Program-made: the position numbers and the translations under genes
Source: Palsa-504 sp963739615
GTDB taxonomy: Bacteria; Actinomycetota; Actinomycetes; Streptosporangiales; Streptosporangiaceae
Reading direction: 5' to 3'
NCBI GenBank assembly: GCA_963739615.1
Contig: CAVUBD010000013.1
Coordinates: 248,001-312,000, forward strand
Length of the DNA: 64,000 nucleotides
Notes under the pieces: model-generated
The model's input: only the letters and a program-made list of their open reading frames with translations
Database searches by the model: none
Told to the model about the DNA's origin: nothing
In this document: one piece after another, positions 40,831 through 49,320 of the stretch
How the letters are laid out: every line of letters begins with the position of its first letter
How positions within the stretch are numbered: position 1 is the first letter of the stretch

Positions 40831-40864
40831 TCGGTTCTGGTCGTTATCACGACCAGAACCGACG
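40829..40864. terminator. Perfect 16-bp stem-loop
   Basis: CGTCGGTTCTGGTCGT and ACGACCAGAACCGACG pair perfectly around the loop TATC. Pairing extends further with mismatches. There is no T run. It lies at the right edge of the gene-fragment mosaic, so it may be a terminator or a relic end of a mobile element. Confidence 0.5.
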
Positions 40865-41016
40865 AAGGAGCCTTCCCGCAGCGTTACCGGTCACCGATAC
40901 GAAAGGCGTCGGCCCACATTTCCCCGCCCATGCGCGGCAGGCGGTCACGCAGATCTGCAACTCCATGAGTCTGGTGTCCCGCCTGGTCGCATCGTCCACT
41001 TATGTGGACATCGGGT

Positions 41017-41032
41017 CTCTACCTATGTAGAG
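41017..41032. promoter_or_regulatory. Inverted repeat upstream of padR, possible self-operator
   Basis: CTCTAC-CTAT-GTAGAG is a six-base inverted repeat ending eight bases before the PadR start. PadR repressors commonly bind such AT-centred palindromes near their own promoter (general knowledge). Confidence 0.45.
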
Positions 41033-41040
41033 TGATCGGC

Positions 41041-41394
41041 GTGGGATCGCGTGCTGAGTTCTCGGTGCAGACGCTGGCGGTGCTGGCGGCGCTGTGCGAG
41101 GAGCCGTCGCAGTGGCGGCACGGGTACGCGCTGGCCGGCCGGACGGGCCTGAAGTCGGGCACGCTGTACCCGATCTTGGTCCGGCTGGCCGACCGCGGGC
41201 TGGTGGAGGCGTGCTGGCAGGAGGAGCCGGCGCCGGGCCGGCCGCGGCGGCACCTGTACCGGCTGACGGCCGCCGGGCTGGCCAGCGCGACGGGGGCACT
41301 GGCCAGCCCGGCCGGGCAGGCGGCCCGGCCGGGCGCGCGGGCGCCGCGGACTGGCCGCGATGCGGTGGCGCCGGTGGCGCCGGTGCTGCCATGA
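41041..41394 (+). CDS. PadR-family transcriptional regulator
   Basis: About 117 residues with a winged helix: VLAALCEEPSQWRHGYALAG, then TGLKSGTLYPILVRLADRGL and the wing WQEEPAPGRPRRHLYRLTAAG. It represses its own operon or a neighbour, typically releasing DNA on binding small molecules. The GTG at 41041 is preferred; a GTG at 41032 is in frame. An inverted repeat overlaps its promoter. The C-terminal tail is Ala/Pro/Arg-rich and short. Its stop overlaps the start of a truncated second gene. Confidence 0.88.
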   Translation: MGSRAEFSVQTLAVLAALCEEPSQWRHGYALAGRTGLKSGTLYPILVRLADRGLVEACWQEEPAPGRPRRHLYRLTAAGLASATGALASPAGQAARPGARAPRTGRDAVAPVAPVLP

Positions 41395-41456
41395 GCAGGC
41401 TGAGCCGGGCGGTAAGCCGGTATCGGGCATTCTCGACAGAAGCGTGTGAATCATGA
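41391..41456 (+). pseudogene. Truncated gene coupled to padR
   Basis: ATG overlapping the padR stop opens a 21-residue frame, MSRLSRAVSRYRAFSTEACE then one Ser and stop. Genes in this position after PadR often encode membrane proteins with an Arg-rich N-terminus, so this looks like the first residues of such a gene followed by a deletion. Evidence is weak. Confidence 0.35.
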
Positions 41457-41511
41457 CTCCTCGTGAACCGGTCGTGCTCGGGGCGTTAAGGCCATTAGGC
41501 TCGAAGGCATC

Positions 41512-42105
41512 ATGACCGTCACCGCCGATGACCTTGACGCTGCGATTTCATGCGTGATGAGCGGGCTGCTGCCGCTGACGGACCGGGACTGGTCGGTGCG
41601 GGCGGGCAGCCTGGAGTGGGATTGCTGGCATACCGCCGAGCACATCGGCGACTGCCTGCTGTCATACGCCTGGCAGCTTGCCGTCCAGCCCACCGCGCGC
41701 TACGTGCGGGCGGTTGCCAGCGCGGAGAAAGACTCCTCACCCGCCGAGGTGCTCGAGTTCGCGGTGACCGGCGGGCGCGTTCTGGCCTCCATGGTGCGCA
41801 CGTCGCGCGCGCATGTCCGTGCCTACCATCCGGCCGGGATGTCCGACCCGGAGGGTTTCGCCGGGATGGGCTGCCACGAGGCCCTCCTGCACGGCAACGA
41901 CATCGCGCGAGGCTTCGGCCTCGGCCTCGATCCCCCGCGCGACGTGTGCCGTCGCGTCCTGGCCCGTATTTTCCCCCAGGCGCCGGCCGACCTGGCCGGC
42001 CTGGACCCGTGGACCGCGCTGCTGTGGACGGGCGGGCGCATCGAGCTGCCCGGCCGTCCGCTACGGCCGGACTGGCGCTTGCATCCCGCTCCGGTGACCA
42101 GCTGA
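41512..42105 (+). CDS. DinB-fold maleylpyruvate isomerase-like protein
   Basis: The 197-residue protein is of the DinB/mycothiol-dependent maleylpyruvate isomerase type. The metal-binding histidines appear in CWHTAEHIGDCLLSY and GMGCHEALLHGNDIARG, the spacing of the three-His site. These enzymes use mycothiol, the actinobacterial thiol, in isomerisation or transferase reactions. The ATG at 41512 starts MTVTADDLDAAI. No pathway genes are adjacent, so its substrate is open. Confidence 0.85.
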   Translation: MTVTADDLDAAISCVMSGLLPLTDRDWSVRAGSLEWDCWHTAEHIGDCLLSYAWQLAVQPTARYVRAVASAEKDSSPAEVLEFAVTGGRVLASMVRTSRAHVRAYHPAGMSDPEGFAGMGCHEALLHGNDIARGFGLGLDPPRDVCRRVLARIFPQAPADLAGLDPWTALLWTGGRIELPGRPLRPDWRLHPAPVTS

Positions 42106-42139
42106 CCGGCGGTTAGCCGGCCGGGACCAGGCCTGGACA

Positions 42140-43085
42140 TCATGGGGCCAGGACGGCGATGAAGTCCCGGGTCCAGCCGGTCAGGTACTGGCGGCTGGCT
42201 GGACCTGCCCGGGCAGGCCGGCGATAAGCGCGCCGCCCGGCGTGCGGGCGGTATCCAGCTGGACCCAGAACTGGTTGATGTCGAGTTCCATCCCGATCCG
42301 GGCGCCGCTGCGGGCCAGCGCGCTGGCCAGGTCGGCCGGGACCGTGGACATGCTCGCCGCGTACATCAGCTCGCCGGAGGCGTCCTGGCCGACGGCGCTG
42401 CGCGCGACGTACTCGGCGTGGCCGACCGTGCCTCCCCACCGCCACCACTTGGTCGTCTCCGCGGCAGGCTTCCCGTTCGCCAGGATCGGCCACAGGTTCT
42501 GCAGGACGCTGTAGACCGCCTCGCCTGGCCCCGGCACGCTGCTGCCCCAGACCCCGATCCTGGCCCGGCCGGAGCGGTCGATGACCAGGCTGGCCAGGCC
42601 ATGCCGCAGCGCCCGGATCGGATGGCCTTCCTGCAGGTAACCGCCCGCCCCCGAACGCAGCTTGAAGCCGCCGTTGAAGGCGGCGAGCAGCTGCCGGCGG
42701 GCGGTGCCGGTGACGGCCGGGCCGGCCTGGACCACCGAGGCGGCCGCGGCTCCCGGGTCCTGGCTGCCGTTGTGCAGGACGAACCGCAGGTCGCCATGGA
42801 AGACCGCCACGGTGATGACCGACCCGTCGGCGGTCCGCACCCGCGAGTAGGTCACCCGCGGCGCACCGGAGTCCGGCGTGGCGATGGCGCCGCCTTTCGC
42901 GGTGCGGTGCGAGCTGGTCGGCAGGCCGAGCCCGTCTTCCCGGCCGCGCCGGGCGACGCGCTCGCTCGCGCGCCCCCGGCGGCCCCCGAGGCAGGTGACC
43001 CGCTGCACCCAGCCGTGAGGATGCACGCGGCCGTCACGCAGACGCCAGCCAGGGTGACCGCCGCCGGCGAGTCGCGCATCCTCAT
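42140..43085 (-). pseudogene. Phosphodiester glycosidase-like lipoprotein, two frameshifts
   Basis: The central frame holds an NAGPA-type domain (LLAAFNGGFKLRSGAGG, HGLASLVIDRSGRARIGVWG, then NLWPILANGKPA). The start lies in another frame: the lipoprotein signal PAAVTLAGVCVTAACILTAG followed by Cys, from ATG 43085. It shifts into the domain frame at about 42925-42945. Near 42190-42210 a second shift separates GLPGQVQP from the expected end RQYLTGWTRDFIAVLAP and its stop at 42140. Either two real indels or two errors. The domain itself is complete. Confidence 0.7.
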
Positions 43086-43094
43086 CAGCACAGC

Positions 43095-43274
43095 ATGCCG
43101 CGCGATGATGAAGCCATCGTGAAGCTCATCCCGGCCTCCGTCGTGCTGGCCGCGGCCCCCGTGATGCCCTGCGGTCAGGCCGGCGGCCCCGGCCCGTCTG
43201 CGGCGATCCACACCTCTCCAGGCCACCCTACGAAGCCAGCGATACGGGGCCGTTACGGTGCCTACGGCTGGTAG
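43095..43274 (+). CDS. Possible short ORF, low support
   Basis: An ATG-led 59-residue frame (MPRDDEAIVKLIPASVVLAA then APVMPCGQAGG) overlaps the 5' end of the glycosidase gene on the other strand and the CMD remnant. A weak hydrophobic stretch before Cys recalls a lipobox. No ribosome site is visible. It may be chance. Confidence 0.15.
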   Translation: MPRDDEAIVKLIPASVVLAAAPVMPCGQAGGPGPSAAIHTSPGHPTKPAIRGRYGAYGW

Positions 43275-43555
43275 GAGCCGGGGACCCAGGCCCGGGTGCT
43301 GACGCTGATGGCGTTCCAGGCGTTGATGGCCACGATGAGGCTGACCAGCGCGGCGATCTCCGGCGGGCTGAATCGGGCGGCCACCTCCTGGTACGCCTGA
43401 TCTGGGACGTGCGTATCGGACAGCCGCGTCACCGCCTCGGTGAACGCCAGCGCGGCGCGCTCGCGGACGGTGAAGTACGGTGTCTCCGCCCAGGCGGCCA
43501 GCCCGTACAGGCGCTGCTCGGTCTCGCCGATCGCGCGCGCGTCCTTGGTGAGCGG
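43262..43555 (-). pseudogene. Carboxymuconolactone decarboxylase-like, 5'-truncated
   Basis: The text DARAIGETEQRLYGLAAWAE, then RERAALAFTEAVTRLSDTHV and ALVSLIVAINAWNAISV is the C-terminal two-thirds of an AhpD/CMD protein. The N-terminal part with the redox CxxC and His is missing. Coding text is lost just where the divergent PdxR-type gene begins (about 43555). The remnant has no start codon. Confidence 0.75.
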
Positions 43556-45008
43556 GGCCGACCTGCACCTGGAGCTTTCCGGGACCAGGGTACGGGCCGG
43601 CCTGGAGACCGCACTGCGCGCCGCGGTCCGGGCCGGGCGCCTGCGCCCGGGCACCCGGCTGCCGTCATCGCGGGCCCTGGCCGCGGATCTGGGCATCGCA
43701 CGTAACACCGTCGCCGAGGTCTACAGCCAGCTTGTCGCCGAGGGATGGCTGACCGCGCAGACCGGCTCGGGGACTTCGGTCGCCCCGCGCCGCACGCCCG
43801 ACCTCGGCGCCGGTGCGCAGGCACGTCCCGAGGCGGCCGTTCCCCGTTACGATCTGCGTCCGGGGGTCCCTGACCTGTCCGCGTTCCCGCGCCGGGCGTG
43901 GCTGGCCACGGCCCGCAAGGTCCTGGCCGCCGCCCCCGATCAACTGCTCGGCTACCCGGACCCGCGCGGGCTCCCGCAACTGCGGACGGCGCTGGCGGAT
44001 TACCTGGCGCGGGCGCGAGGTGTCACCGCCGATCCCGGGCACATCGTCATATGCGCGGGCTTCACGCACGGCCTGGGCGTGGTCTGCCGCGCGCTGCGCT
44101 CGGCCGGAGCGAGCACCCTGGCCATAGAGGCCTACGGTCACCAGGTGCACCGCGACATCGCCGCCAGCCAGGGCCTGAGCCTGCGGCCGGTGCCGGTGGA
44201 CCAGGCCGGGGCCGTCATCGGCGAGGCGGCCGGAGCGGATGCGGCGCTGCTGACCCCGGCGCACCAGTTCCCGCTGGGCGTGACGCTCCACCCGCGGCGC
44301 CGCCGGGAGGCGGCCGGGTGGGGCGGGGTGGTGATCGAGGACGACTACGACGGCGAGTTCCGCTACGACCGGCAGCCGGTTGGCGCCTTGCAGGCCCTCG
44401 CGCCCGATCAGGTCATCTACGCCGGCACCGTCAGCAAGAGCCTGGCCCCGGGCCTGCGGCTCGGCTGGCTGGTCGTTCCGCCGCGCCTGCTCGCCGGGGT
44501 GACGGCGGAGCTTACCGCCGGCCCCTCCGGGCTCGACCAGCTCACCCTGGCCGACTTCATCACCTCGGGCGATTACGACCGGCAGATACGCCGGGCCAGG
44601 CTCGCCTACCGGCGCCGCCGCGACCGCCTGGCCGCGGTGCTGCGCGGGCAGGGGCTGCGGGTCAGCGGGATCTCCGCTGGCCTGCACGCCGTAGTTGAAT
44701 TTTCCCGGCCCAGCCAGGAGCGCGACATCGTCGCCCGGGCTGCCGATCACGGCCTGGCGGTCGAGGGACTGGAACCGTACCGCGCCGGGTCCGAGGGCTC
44801 GCCCGGTGACGCCGGCCGGGCAGGCCTCGTTATCGGCTACGCCCGTCCGCCCGAGCATGCCTACACCACCGCGCTAGCGCGGCTCCGTGCCGTCCTGGCC
44901 CGGGAACTATTACCAGTTTCTTATCCGCGACGGGTGGTCGAGCCGGGTGACGGGGCCGGCCGTAGTCAGGGTGTGTGCCCTGACGGCTTGACCGGGGAAG
45001 GCGAGTGA
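43548..45008 (+). CDS. PdxR/MocR-type regulator (GntR-aminotransferase)
   Basis: About 486 residues. The N-terminal GntR winged helix (GLETALRAAVRAGRLRPGTR, then LPSSRALAADLGIARNTVAE) is followed by a fold type I aminotransferase domain. This includes VIEDDYDGEFRYDR and the PLP Lys in YAGTVSKSLAPGLRLGW. Such proteins sense PLP or amines and control vitamin B6, GABA or neighbouring genes. GTG 43548, giving MSGADLHLELSG, fits the family start. No ribosome site is clear, and the DNA before it belongs to the truncated CMD gene, so promoter loss is possible. Confidence 0.85.
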   Translation: MSGADLHLELSGTRVRAGLETALRAAVRAGRLRPGTRLPSSRALAADLGIARNTVAEVYSQLVAEGWLTAQTGSGTSVAPRRTPDLGAGAQARPEAAVPRYDLRPGVPDLSAFPRRAWLATARKVLAAAPDQLLGYPDPRGLPQLRTALADYLARARGVTADPGHIVICAGFTHGLGVVCRALRSAGASTLAIEAYGHQVHRDIAASQGLSLRPVPVDQAGAVIGEAAGADAALLTPAHQFPLGVTLHPRRRREAAGWGGVVIEDDYDGEFRYDRQPVGALQALAPDQVIYAGTVSKSLAPGLRLGWLVVPPRLLAGVTAELTAGPSGLDQLTLADFITSGDYDRQIRRARLAYRRRRDRLAAVLRGQGLRVSGISAGLHAVVEFSRPSQERDIVARAADHGLAVEGLEPYRAGSEGSPGDAGRAGLVIGYARPPEHAYTTALARLRAVLARELLPVSYPRRVVEPGDGAGRSQGVCPDGLTGEGE

Positions 45009-45346
45009 CCAATATGGCGATACGTTCAGCGATTACGCCGGGTGCCATGACCCTGACCGAGATCGTGATCACCGCGGTCGCGGCCGTAATCGTCTTCGTC
45101 GCGGTCCTGGTCCTAGTGCTGGAGATGTCGCGGCGCCGGGGCCGGCGCGAGGCGAAAGCACGTCACGCCCGGCTGACCGCGATGGCGACGCGAACCACCG
45201 CCTACGTGGCAGGGGAGCAGGAGCGCAGGGCCGGACCGTTCGGCCCCAGTGACGAAGGAGACTACGACGGCGTGCCTGGATACGGGCGCCCGCCAGGTTA
45301 CGGTCCTCCGCCGCTGTGGCATGACTCGCCTGGCTGGCCGTCCTGA
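45005..45346 (+). CDS. Small single-helix membrane protein, unknown
   Basis: The 113-residue product starts GTGA over the regulator stop. A membrane helix spans about residues 18-40 (EIVITAVAAVIVFVAVLVLV), then basic residues and a Pro/Gly/Tyr-rich tail (GYGRPPGYGPPPLWHDSP). This is an N-out or N-in anchored protein with a disordered tail. I do not recognise a family. The overlap suggests coupling, though a functional link to a PLP-binding regulator is not obvious. Confidence 0.65.
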   Translation: MTNMAIRSAITPGAMTLTEIVITAVAAVIVFVAVLVLVLEMSRRRGRREAKARHARLTAMATRTTAYVAGEQERRAGPFGPSDEGDYDGVPGYGRPPGYGPPPLWHDSPGWPS

Positions 45347-45358
45347 CCTGCCCGGACC

Positions 45359-46171
45359 TCAGGGGCCAAGCGGGGTCGGCGGCTCGAGCGAGGGCGCGTC
45401 GAGGAACGGGATGACCGCGGCCGCGAGGTCGGGCGAGGCGGAAATGTCGTAATGCGTGTGACCGGGCAGGACGGCCAGCCTCGCGACGGACCGGGCCGAC
45501 CCGTCCCAGTTAGCGTCGCGCAAGCCGCCGCCGAGCCGCTGGTAGAACTCGACGATGTGCTCCGGGCGTATCGCGTCGGCGTCGGCGTAGACCAGCATAA
45601 CCCCGGCGGTGATCTTCGCGACGTCCGCGGACCAGTCATAGTCCTGCCGCAGCAGGTCTCCGGTCTTGTCGAGCAGCACGGGCCAGTCCTGCACTCGGGG
45701 AGCGACCTGGGCGTAGACCTGGTACATGGGAGAGCCCTTCAGGAACTCGGCGAGCTGGGAGCCCATCTGGTCCATCCCGGCCAGGCTCTCGGGATACCAG
45801 CCGTCTCTCCGGCACGGCACGCAGACCACTACCAGGCGCCGTACCAGGTCCGGATGCTGGATCGCCGTGCGCAGGGCCGTCGCGCCGCCGAAAGAGCAGC
45901 CCATCACGTCGGCCCGCGCCAGGCCGAGATGCCGGATGAGCCCGGCGACGTCGTCGGCCAGGGTCTGGTAGCGCAGCGGCCGGTCCACGTCTGCGGTGTG
46001 GCCGTGCGCCTGCAGGTCAACCGTGATCACCCGCCGGTCCTTGGCCAGCAGCGGCAGGATCGGCGCGTACATCTCGCCCATGCCGAGGCCGCCGTGCAGC
46101 AGGATCAGCGGCTGGCCCGAGCCGTGCTCCTCGTAGTACAGCGATATTCCGTTCACGTCCGCGTAGCTCAT
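45359..46171 (-). CDS. Alpha/beta hydrolase
   Basis: The 270-residue protein has LILLHGGLGMGEMYAPILPL (oxyanion region), DLQAHGHTADVDRPLRY, the nucleophile elbow MGCSFGGATALRTA (Cys before Ser), Asp in VYADADAIRPEH and His in LPGHTHYDIS. The layout is that of epoxide-hydrolase or haloalkane-type esterases, with substrate unknown. AGGAGG eight bases before the ATG at 46171 decides the start over 46210. It is a stand-alone gene. Confidence 0.88.
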   Translation of the reverse strand: MSYADVNGISLYYEEHGSGQPLILLHGGLGMGEMYAPILPLLAKDRRVITVDLQAHGHTADVDRPLRYQTLADDVAGLIRHLGLARADVMGCSFGGATALRTAIQHPDLVRRLVVVCVPCRRDGWYPESLAGMDQMGSQLAEFLKGSPMYQVYAQVAPRVQDWPVLLDKTGDLLRQDYDWSADVAKITAGVMLVYADADAIRPEHIVEFYQRLGGGLRDANWDGSARSVARLAVLPGHTHYDISASPDLAAAVIPFLDAPSLEPPTPLGP

Positions 46172-46206
46172 CGCCGGCCCCTCCTCGCTGTCTGCGTCGC
46201 ACCTGC

Positions 46207-46458
46207 TCACGAGTAGAACGACAGGACGGCTACGAACTCATCGAAGCCTCGCTGATTCCCTTCTGGACGATCGATTCGCCCCTGGTCTGCGCGGGTGCGC
46301 CGGCGCAGCCGGTGAATGATGTCGTGACGGGAGATTCCGTCGGCGAACATGCGGGTAGCGGTCGCGAAGGTCGCACCGGGATCGTCGTGCCAGAGTTCCT
46401 CGATCACCCGGGAGGCGGCGTCCACGAATTCTTCGCTGGTCAGGCCGGCGGGGTGCAC
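46207..46458 (-). CDS. Short helical protein coupled to 46440 gene
   Basis: The 83-residue product begins at GTG 46458, overlapping the end of the upstream gene by 19 bases. EEFVDAASRVIEELWHDDPG and FADGISRHDIIHRLRR suggest a small helical domain also seen fused to larger unknown proteins (from memory). The tail after residue 50 reads unlike the family. It may have been part of one longer protein with its neighbour. Confidence 0.5.
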   Translation of the reverse strand: MHPAGLTSEEFVDAASRVIEELWHDDPGATFATATRMFADGISRHDIIHRLRRRTRADQGRIDRPEGNQRGFDEFVAVLSFYS

Positions 46459-47819
46459 CCGCCGAACTCGGCCTCGGCCAGGGCCCGGCGCTGCGCCGGG
46501 CTGCCGACGCCTGCGTACGCGTGGCCGTCGTGGTGTTCGGGCACCGGCAGGGCGAACATGCGGCGGCCCATGCTGCGCAGCAGCCAGGAAACGTCGGCGT
46601 CGCTGGCGGCCAGGTCGGACACGTAGCCGCGTATCATCGCCGAGTCCGGATCGTCGTAGGCCTGATCGAACCGTTTCAGCGTCTCGGGCAGCTGCTCGAG
46701 CAGGCGGGCGGTCGCGGCCTCGCCGAGGTCACGGTGGGCCGCCGACCAGCGGGTCCACGCGGTGACGGCGGGCTCGAGGTGCTCGCGCTGCGCGCCGGAC
46801 AGGGCGAAGGTGGTCGGCACATGGCCGAGGAGCAGGTGCGCGAGCTTGCGCGGACCGACCTGGGCCGGCGGCTCGCCGTCGATGCGGCTGCTGTATCCGG
46901 TCAGGACCTCCGCCCAGAACCGCGCGGAGTCCACGTCGGCGGCGATGACGTCGGCGGCCGGCGGGCTCTTCATGAAGTCGTCCACGGCGGTCGCGCGATC
47001 CGCGTTGGTGAACTCGGGGGCGGGCTCGGAGTCCGCGGCGGGCAGACGGCGTATCCGCGCCCGGGCGACGGGGAGAAAGGCCACGGTATCGGCTTTCAGC
47101 GCCGGATCGTGCTCCTGGTCACACCGGGCCAGCGGCTCCTCCATCCGGCGGCGCGCCTGCGCCAGGCTGATCTGCTCGGGCCGGTCGAACTCGTCATCAT
47201 CGTTGCTCATGGCCTCGATCAGGCTGGCCGCATTCGCGGCCACGCCGACCGCGGTGGCGATCGGGACGCCGGTCAGGTCCACCTGCACCACGATGGCGTG
47301 CTCGGCTTCCCCGTAGCTGAAGGTCGCCGCGATGGCCTCGTCGTCGCCGAAGACGTCGTACCGGCGCCAGGCCCGGCCGGGGACCACCTTCCCGATGTCG
47401 GTCACCCAGTCCGGCGGATAGATGCCGGCGCCGGTCAGCTCGGCCAGGGCCCGGCTCGCCGTCTTCCTGGTACCCGGGGTGCCCAGCGACATCAGCAGCC
47501 GCAGCAGCGCGGCGCCCTCGGGTGCCTGCCGGCGGACGGCGCCGTCGACAAGCACGGTGGACAGGGAGGTCTCGATCTCGTCAGGATCCTGCTGACCCGC
47601 TATCCGCGGTATCGCCATGCAGGTCGCCGTCTCGAGCTCGGCCTGCAGCGGCTCGCCCGCCGCGATGGCGGTCCACAGCTTGGACATCACCCGCCCGACG
47701 ATCCCCTCCGCCTGGATGTCGTCGGCCGTCTTACTCGCGCCTGCCTTGCTCGCGGCGGCGTCACTGGGGGATGCCTTGCTTGAGGGCGCGCCGCGGCGCG
47801 GCCGGGTCTTCTTGCTCAC
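46440..47819 (-). CDS. Conserved unknown protein, 459 residues
   Basis: I do not recognise the family. The Ser/Lys/Ala-rich N-terminal tail of about 35 residues (SSKASPSDAAASKAG) is probably disordered. The rest is helical and soluble, with KLWTAIAAGEPLQAELETAT, the segment GEAEHAIVVQVDLTGVPIAT and a C-terminal DADVSWLLRSMGRRMFALPV. The family text is consistent in codon use with a real gene. GTG 47819 is the start. The following short gene overlaps its end, so the pair may be one functional unit. Confidence 0.7.
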   Translation of the reverse strand: MSKKTRPRRGAPSSKASPSDAAASKAGASKTADDIQAEGIVGRVMSKLWTAIAAGEPLQAELETATCMAIPRIAGQQDPDEIETSLSTVLVDGAVRRQAPEGAALLRLLMSLGTPGTRKTASRALAELTGAGIYPPDWVTDIGKVVPGRAWRRYDVFGDDEAIAATFSYGEAEHAIVVQVDLTGVPIATAVGVAANAASLIEAMSNDDDEFDRPEQISLAQARRRMEEPLARCDQEHDPALKADTVAFLPVARARIRRLPAADSEPAPEFTNADRATAVDDFMKSPPAADVIAADVDSARFWAEVLTGYSSRIDGEPPAQVGPRKLAHLLLGHVPTTFALSGAQREHLEPAVTAWTRWSAAHRDLGEAATARLLEQLPETLKRFDQAYDDPDSAMIRGYVSDLAASDADVSWLLRSMGRRMFALPVPEHHDGHAYAGVGSPAQRRALAEAEFGGCTPPA

Positions 47820-47872
47820 CGCGTAATCCTACGGCGCGCCCAGGACATTGATGGCTGCCCAGGGCTCCAAGC

Positions 47873-48832
47873 TCAGATAACGGCGCGGACGGCGCCGACC
47901 ACGGCGTCGCCGCCGGCCAGCGGGACGGCCGCGAGCTCGTCGGGGACGACGGCGCCCAGCCGGCGCAGCGCCGCCACCATGACCGGGGTCCGGCTCCGCG
48001 CCGCCCCGTCGTCGATCTTGATGGCCCCGGACCTGCCGTCCGCCAGCGCGAACGCAGCGACCCCCTCGGCGCCTCCCTTGACCAGCAGCCCGCGGACCGC
48101 CTCCATCAGCCTGCGCTCGTCACGGTCCGTCCCGCTGGTCCATTCCGGGTGCGAGCGCATGGCGTCGGCCACCCGGCGTTCCGGCGTGCCTGCCGCCGAG
48201 AGCACCAGCGCCCGGAACGCGCGAGCCAGCCCGGCCAGCGTCAGCGCGAACAGCGGCGCCCCGCAGCCGTCCACGCCGGTTTCGCTCACCTGCTGTCCAG
48301 CCAGTTGCTCGACCGTTCGCCTGATCGCCCGCTGCAGCGGGTGATCAGGCGCCAGGTATCCCGACGTCGGCCAGCCGTTCCGCACGCAGGTGGCCAGCAT
48401 CGCCGCGTGCTTGCCCGAGCAGTTCATCCGGACCCTGGACATGCCCTCTCCGCGCGCGATCAGGCGGCGTGAGATCTCGATGTCAAGCGGCCAGGCGGCC
48501 GGGCAGCCCAGGTCGTCCTCGCTCAGCCCGGCGCTCATCAAGATCTTCTGCACGCCGCCGACGTGGAAGTCCTCACCGGAGTGGCTCGCCGCAGCGAGCG
48601 CCAGCAGTTCGGCGTCCAGGTCCAGCCCGCAGCGGAGCATCGCGGCCGCCTGCAGCGGCTTGTTCGCTGACCGCGGGAAGAACGGCGTGGCGGTCTGGCC
48701 GATGCCGATCACCTCGGTCCCGTCGGCGCCCAGGCCCGAGACGGCGCCGCGGTGCCGTGATTCGGCAAAGCCGGAGCGTATGACCTCGGCGACGATGGGA
48801 TTCACGCCATTGTGTTCCGTGCGGATCGTCAT
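47873..48832 (-). CDS. L-asparaginase, ReAV-like class 3
   Basis: The 319-residue enzyme resembles the thermolabile/Rhizobium-type asparaginase II family, unrelated to the E. coli fold. Conserved features are PFFPRSANKPLQAAAML, ASHSGEDFHV (Ser-Gly-Glu near the active site), RMNCSGKHAAMLATC with its Cys and Ser-Lys pair, and TGVDGCGAPLF. It hydrolyses asparagine to aspartate and ammonia in the cytoplasm. The ATG at 48832 is divergent from dtd with 48 bases between starts. Length and motifs are complete. Confidence 0.92.
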   Translation of the reverse strand: MTIRTEHNGVNPIVAEVIRSGFAESRHRGAVSGLGADGTEVIGIGQTATPFFPRSANKPLQAAAMLRCGLDLDAELLALAAASHSGEDFHVGGVQKILMSAGLSEDDLGCPAAWPLDIEISRRLIARGEGMSRVRMNCSGKHAAMLATCVRNGWPTSGYLAPDHPLQRAIRRTVEQLAGQQVSETGVDGCGAPLFALTLAGLARAFRALVLSAAGTPERRVADAMRSHPEWTSGTDRDERRLMEAVRGLLVKGGAEGVAAFALADGRSGAIKIDDGAARSRTPVMVAALRRLGAVVPDELAAVPLAGGDAVVGAVRAVI

Positions 48833-48880
48833 TCAGGCAGTCTGCCCCCGCCGGGCCCCCGCCGGGTACCCTGCCGTGGT

Positions 48881-49306
48881 ATGCGTGCAGTCGTACAGCG
48901 AGTGAGCCGGGCCAGCGTGACCGTGGACGGGGAGATCGCCGGCGCGATCGAAGAACCCGGATTGCTCGTCCTGGTCGGCGTCAGGCACGATGACACCCCC
49001 GAGCAGGCCGCGAAGCTCGCCGCCAGGCTGTGGGGGCTGCGGATTCTCGACGGGGAGAAATCCTGCTCCGACGTGGCCGCGCCGCTGCTGGTGATCAGCC
49101 AGTTTACGCTGTACGCGGACCTGGCCAAGGGCCGCCGGCCGTCCTGGTCGGCCGCGGCGCCCGGCCCGGTCGCCGCGCCTCTTGTCGACGCCGTGGTCAA
49201 GGCCCTGCGTGATCTCGGTGCCCGTGTCGAAACCGGGATCTTCGGCGCCAGCATGAAGGTGTCGCTGGTGAACGACGGCCCGGTCACGATCGTCATCGAC
49301 CTGTGA
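48881..49306 (+). CDS. dtd: D-aminoacyl-tRNA deacylase
   Basis: Dtd removes D-amino acids (and glycine from tRNA-Ala) from mischarged tRNA. The 141 residues include RAVVQRVSRASVTVDGE, the catalytic-site segment VISQFTLYAD and the cross-subunit motif VSLVNDGPVTIV with the Gly-Pro pair (normally GPVT). The ATG at 48881 is chosen. The earlier frame to 48812 is not supported. The protein acts as a homodimer in the cytosol. Confidence 0.95.
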   Translation: MRAVVQRVSRASVTVDGEIAGAIEEPGLLVLVGVRHDDTPEQAAKLAARLWGLRILDGEKSCSDVAAPLLVISQFTLYADLAKGRRPSWSAAAPGPVAAPLVDAVVKALRDLGARVETGIFGASMKVSLVNDGPVTIVIDL

Positions 49307-49320
49307 CGGACGGTCAAGGA

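Noticed and set aside
45235..45247. Fourth copy of GGACCGTTCGGCC as an operator
   Set aside because: It lies inside the 45005 coding frame (A-G-P-F-G-P) far from a start; probably coincidental.
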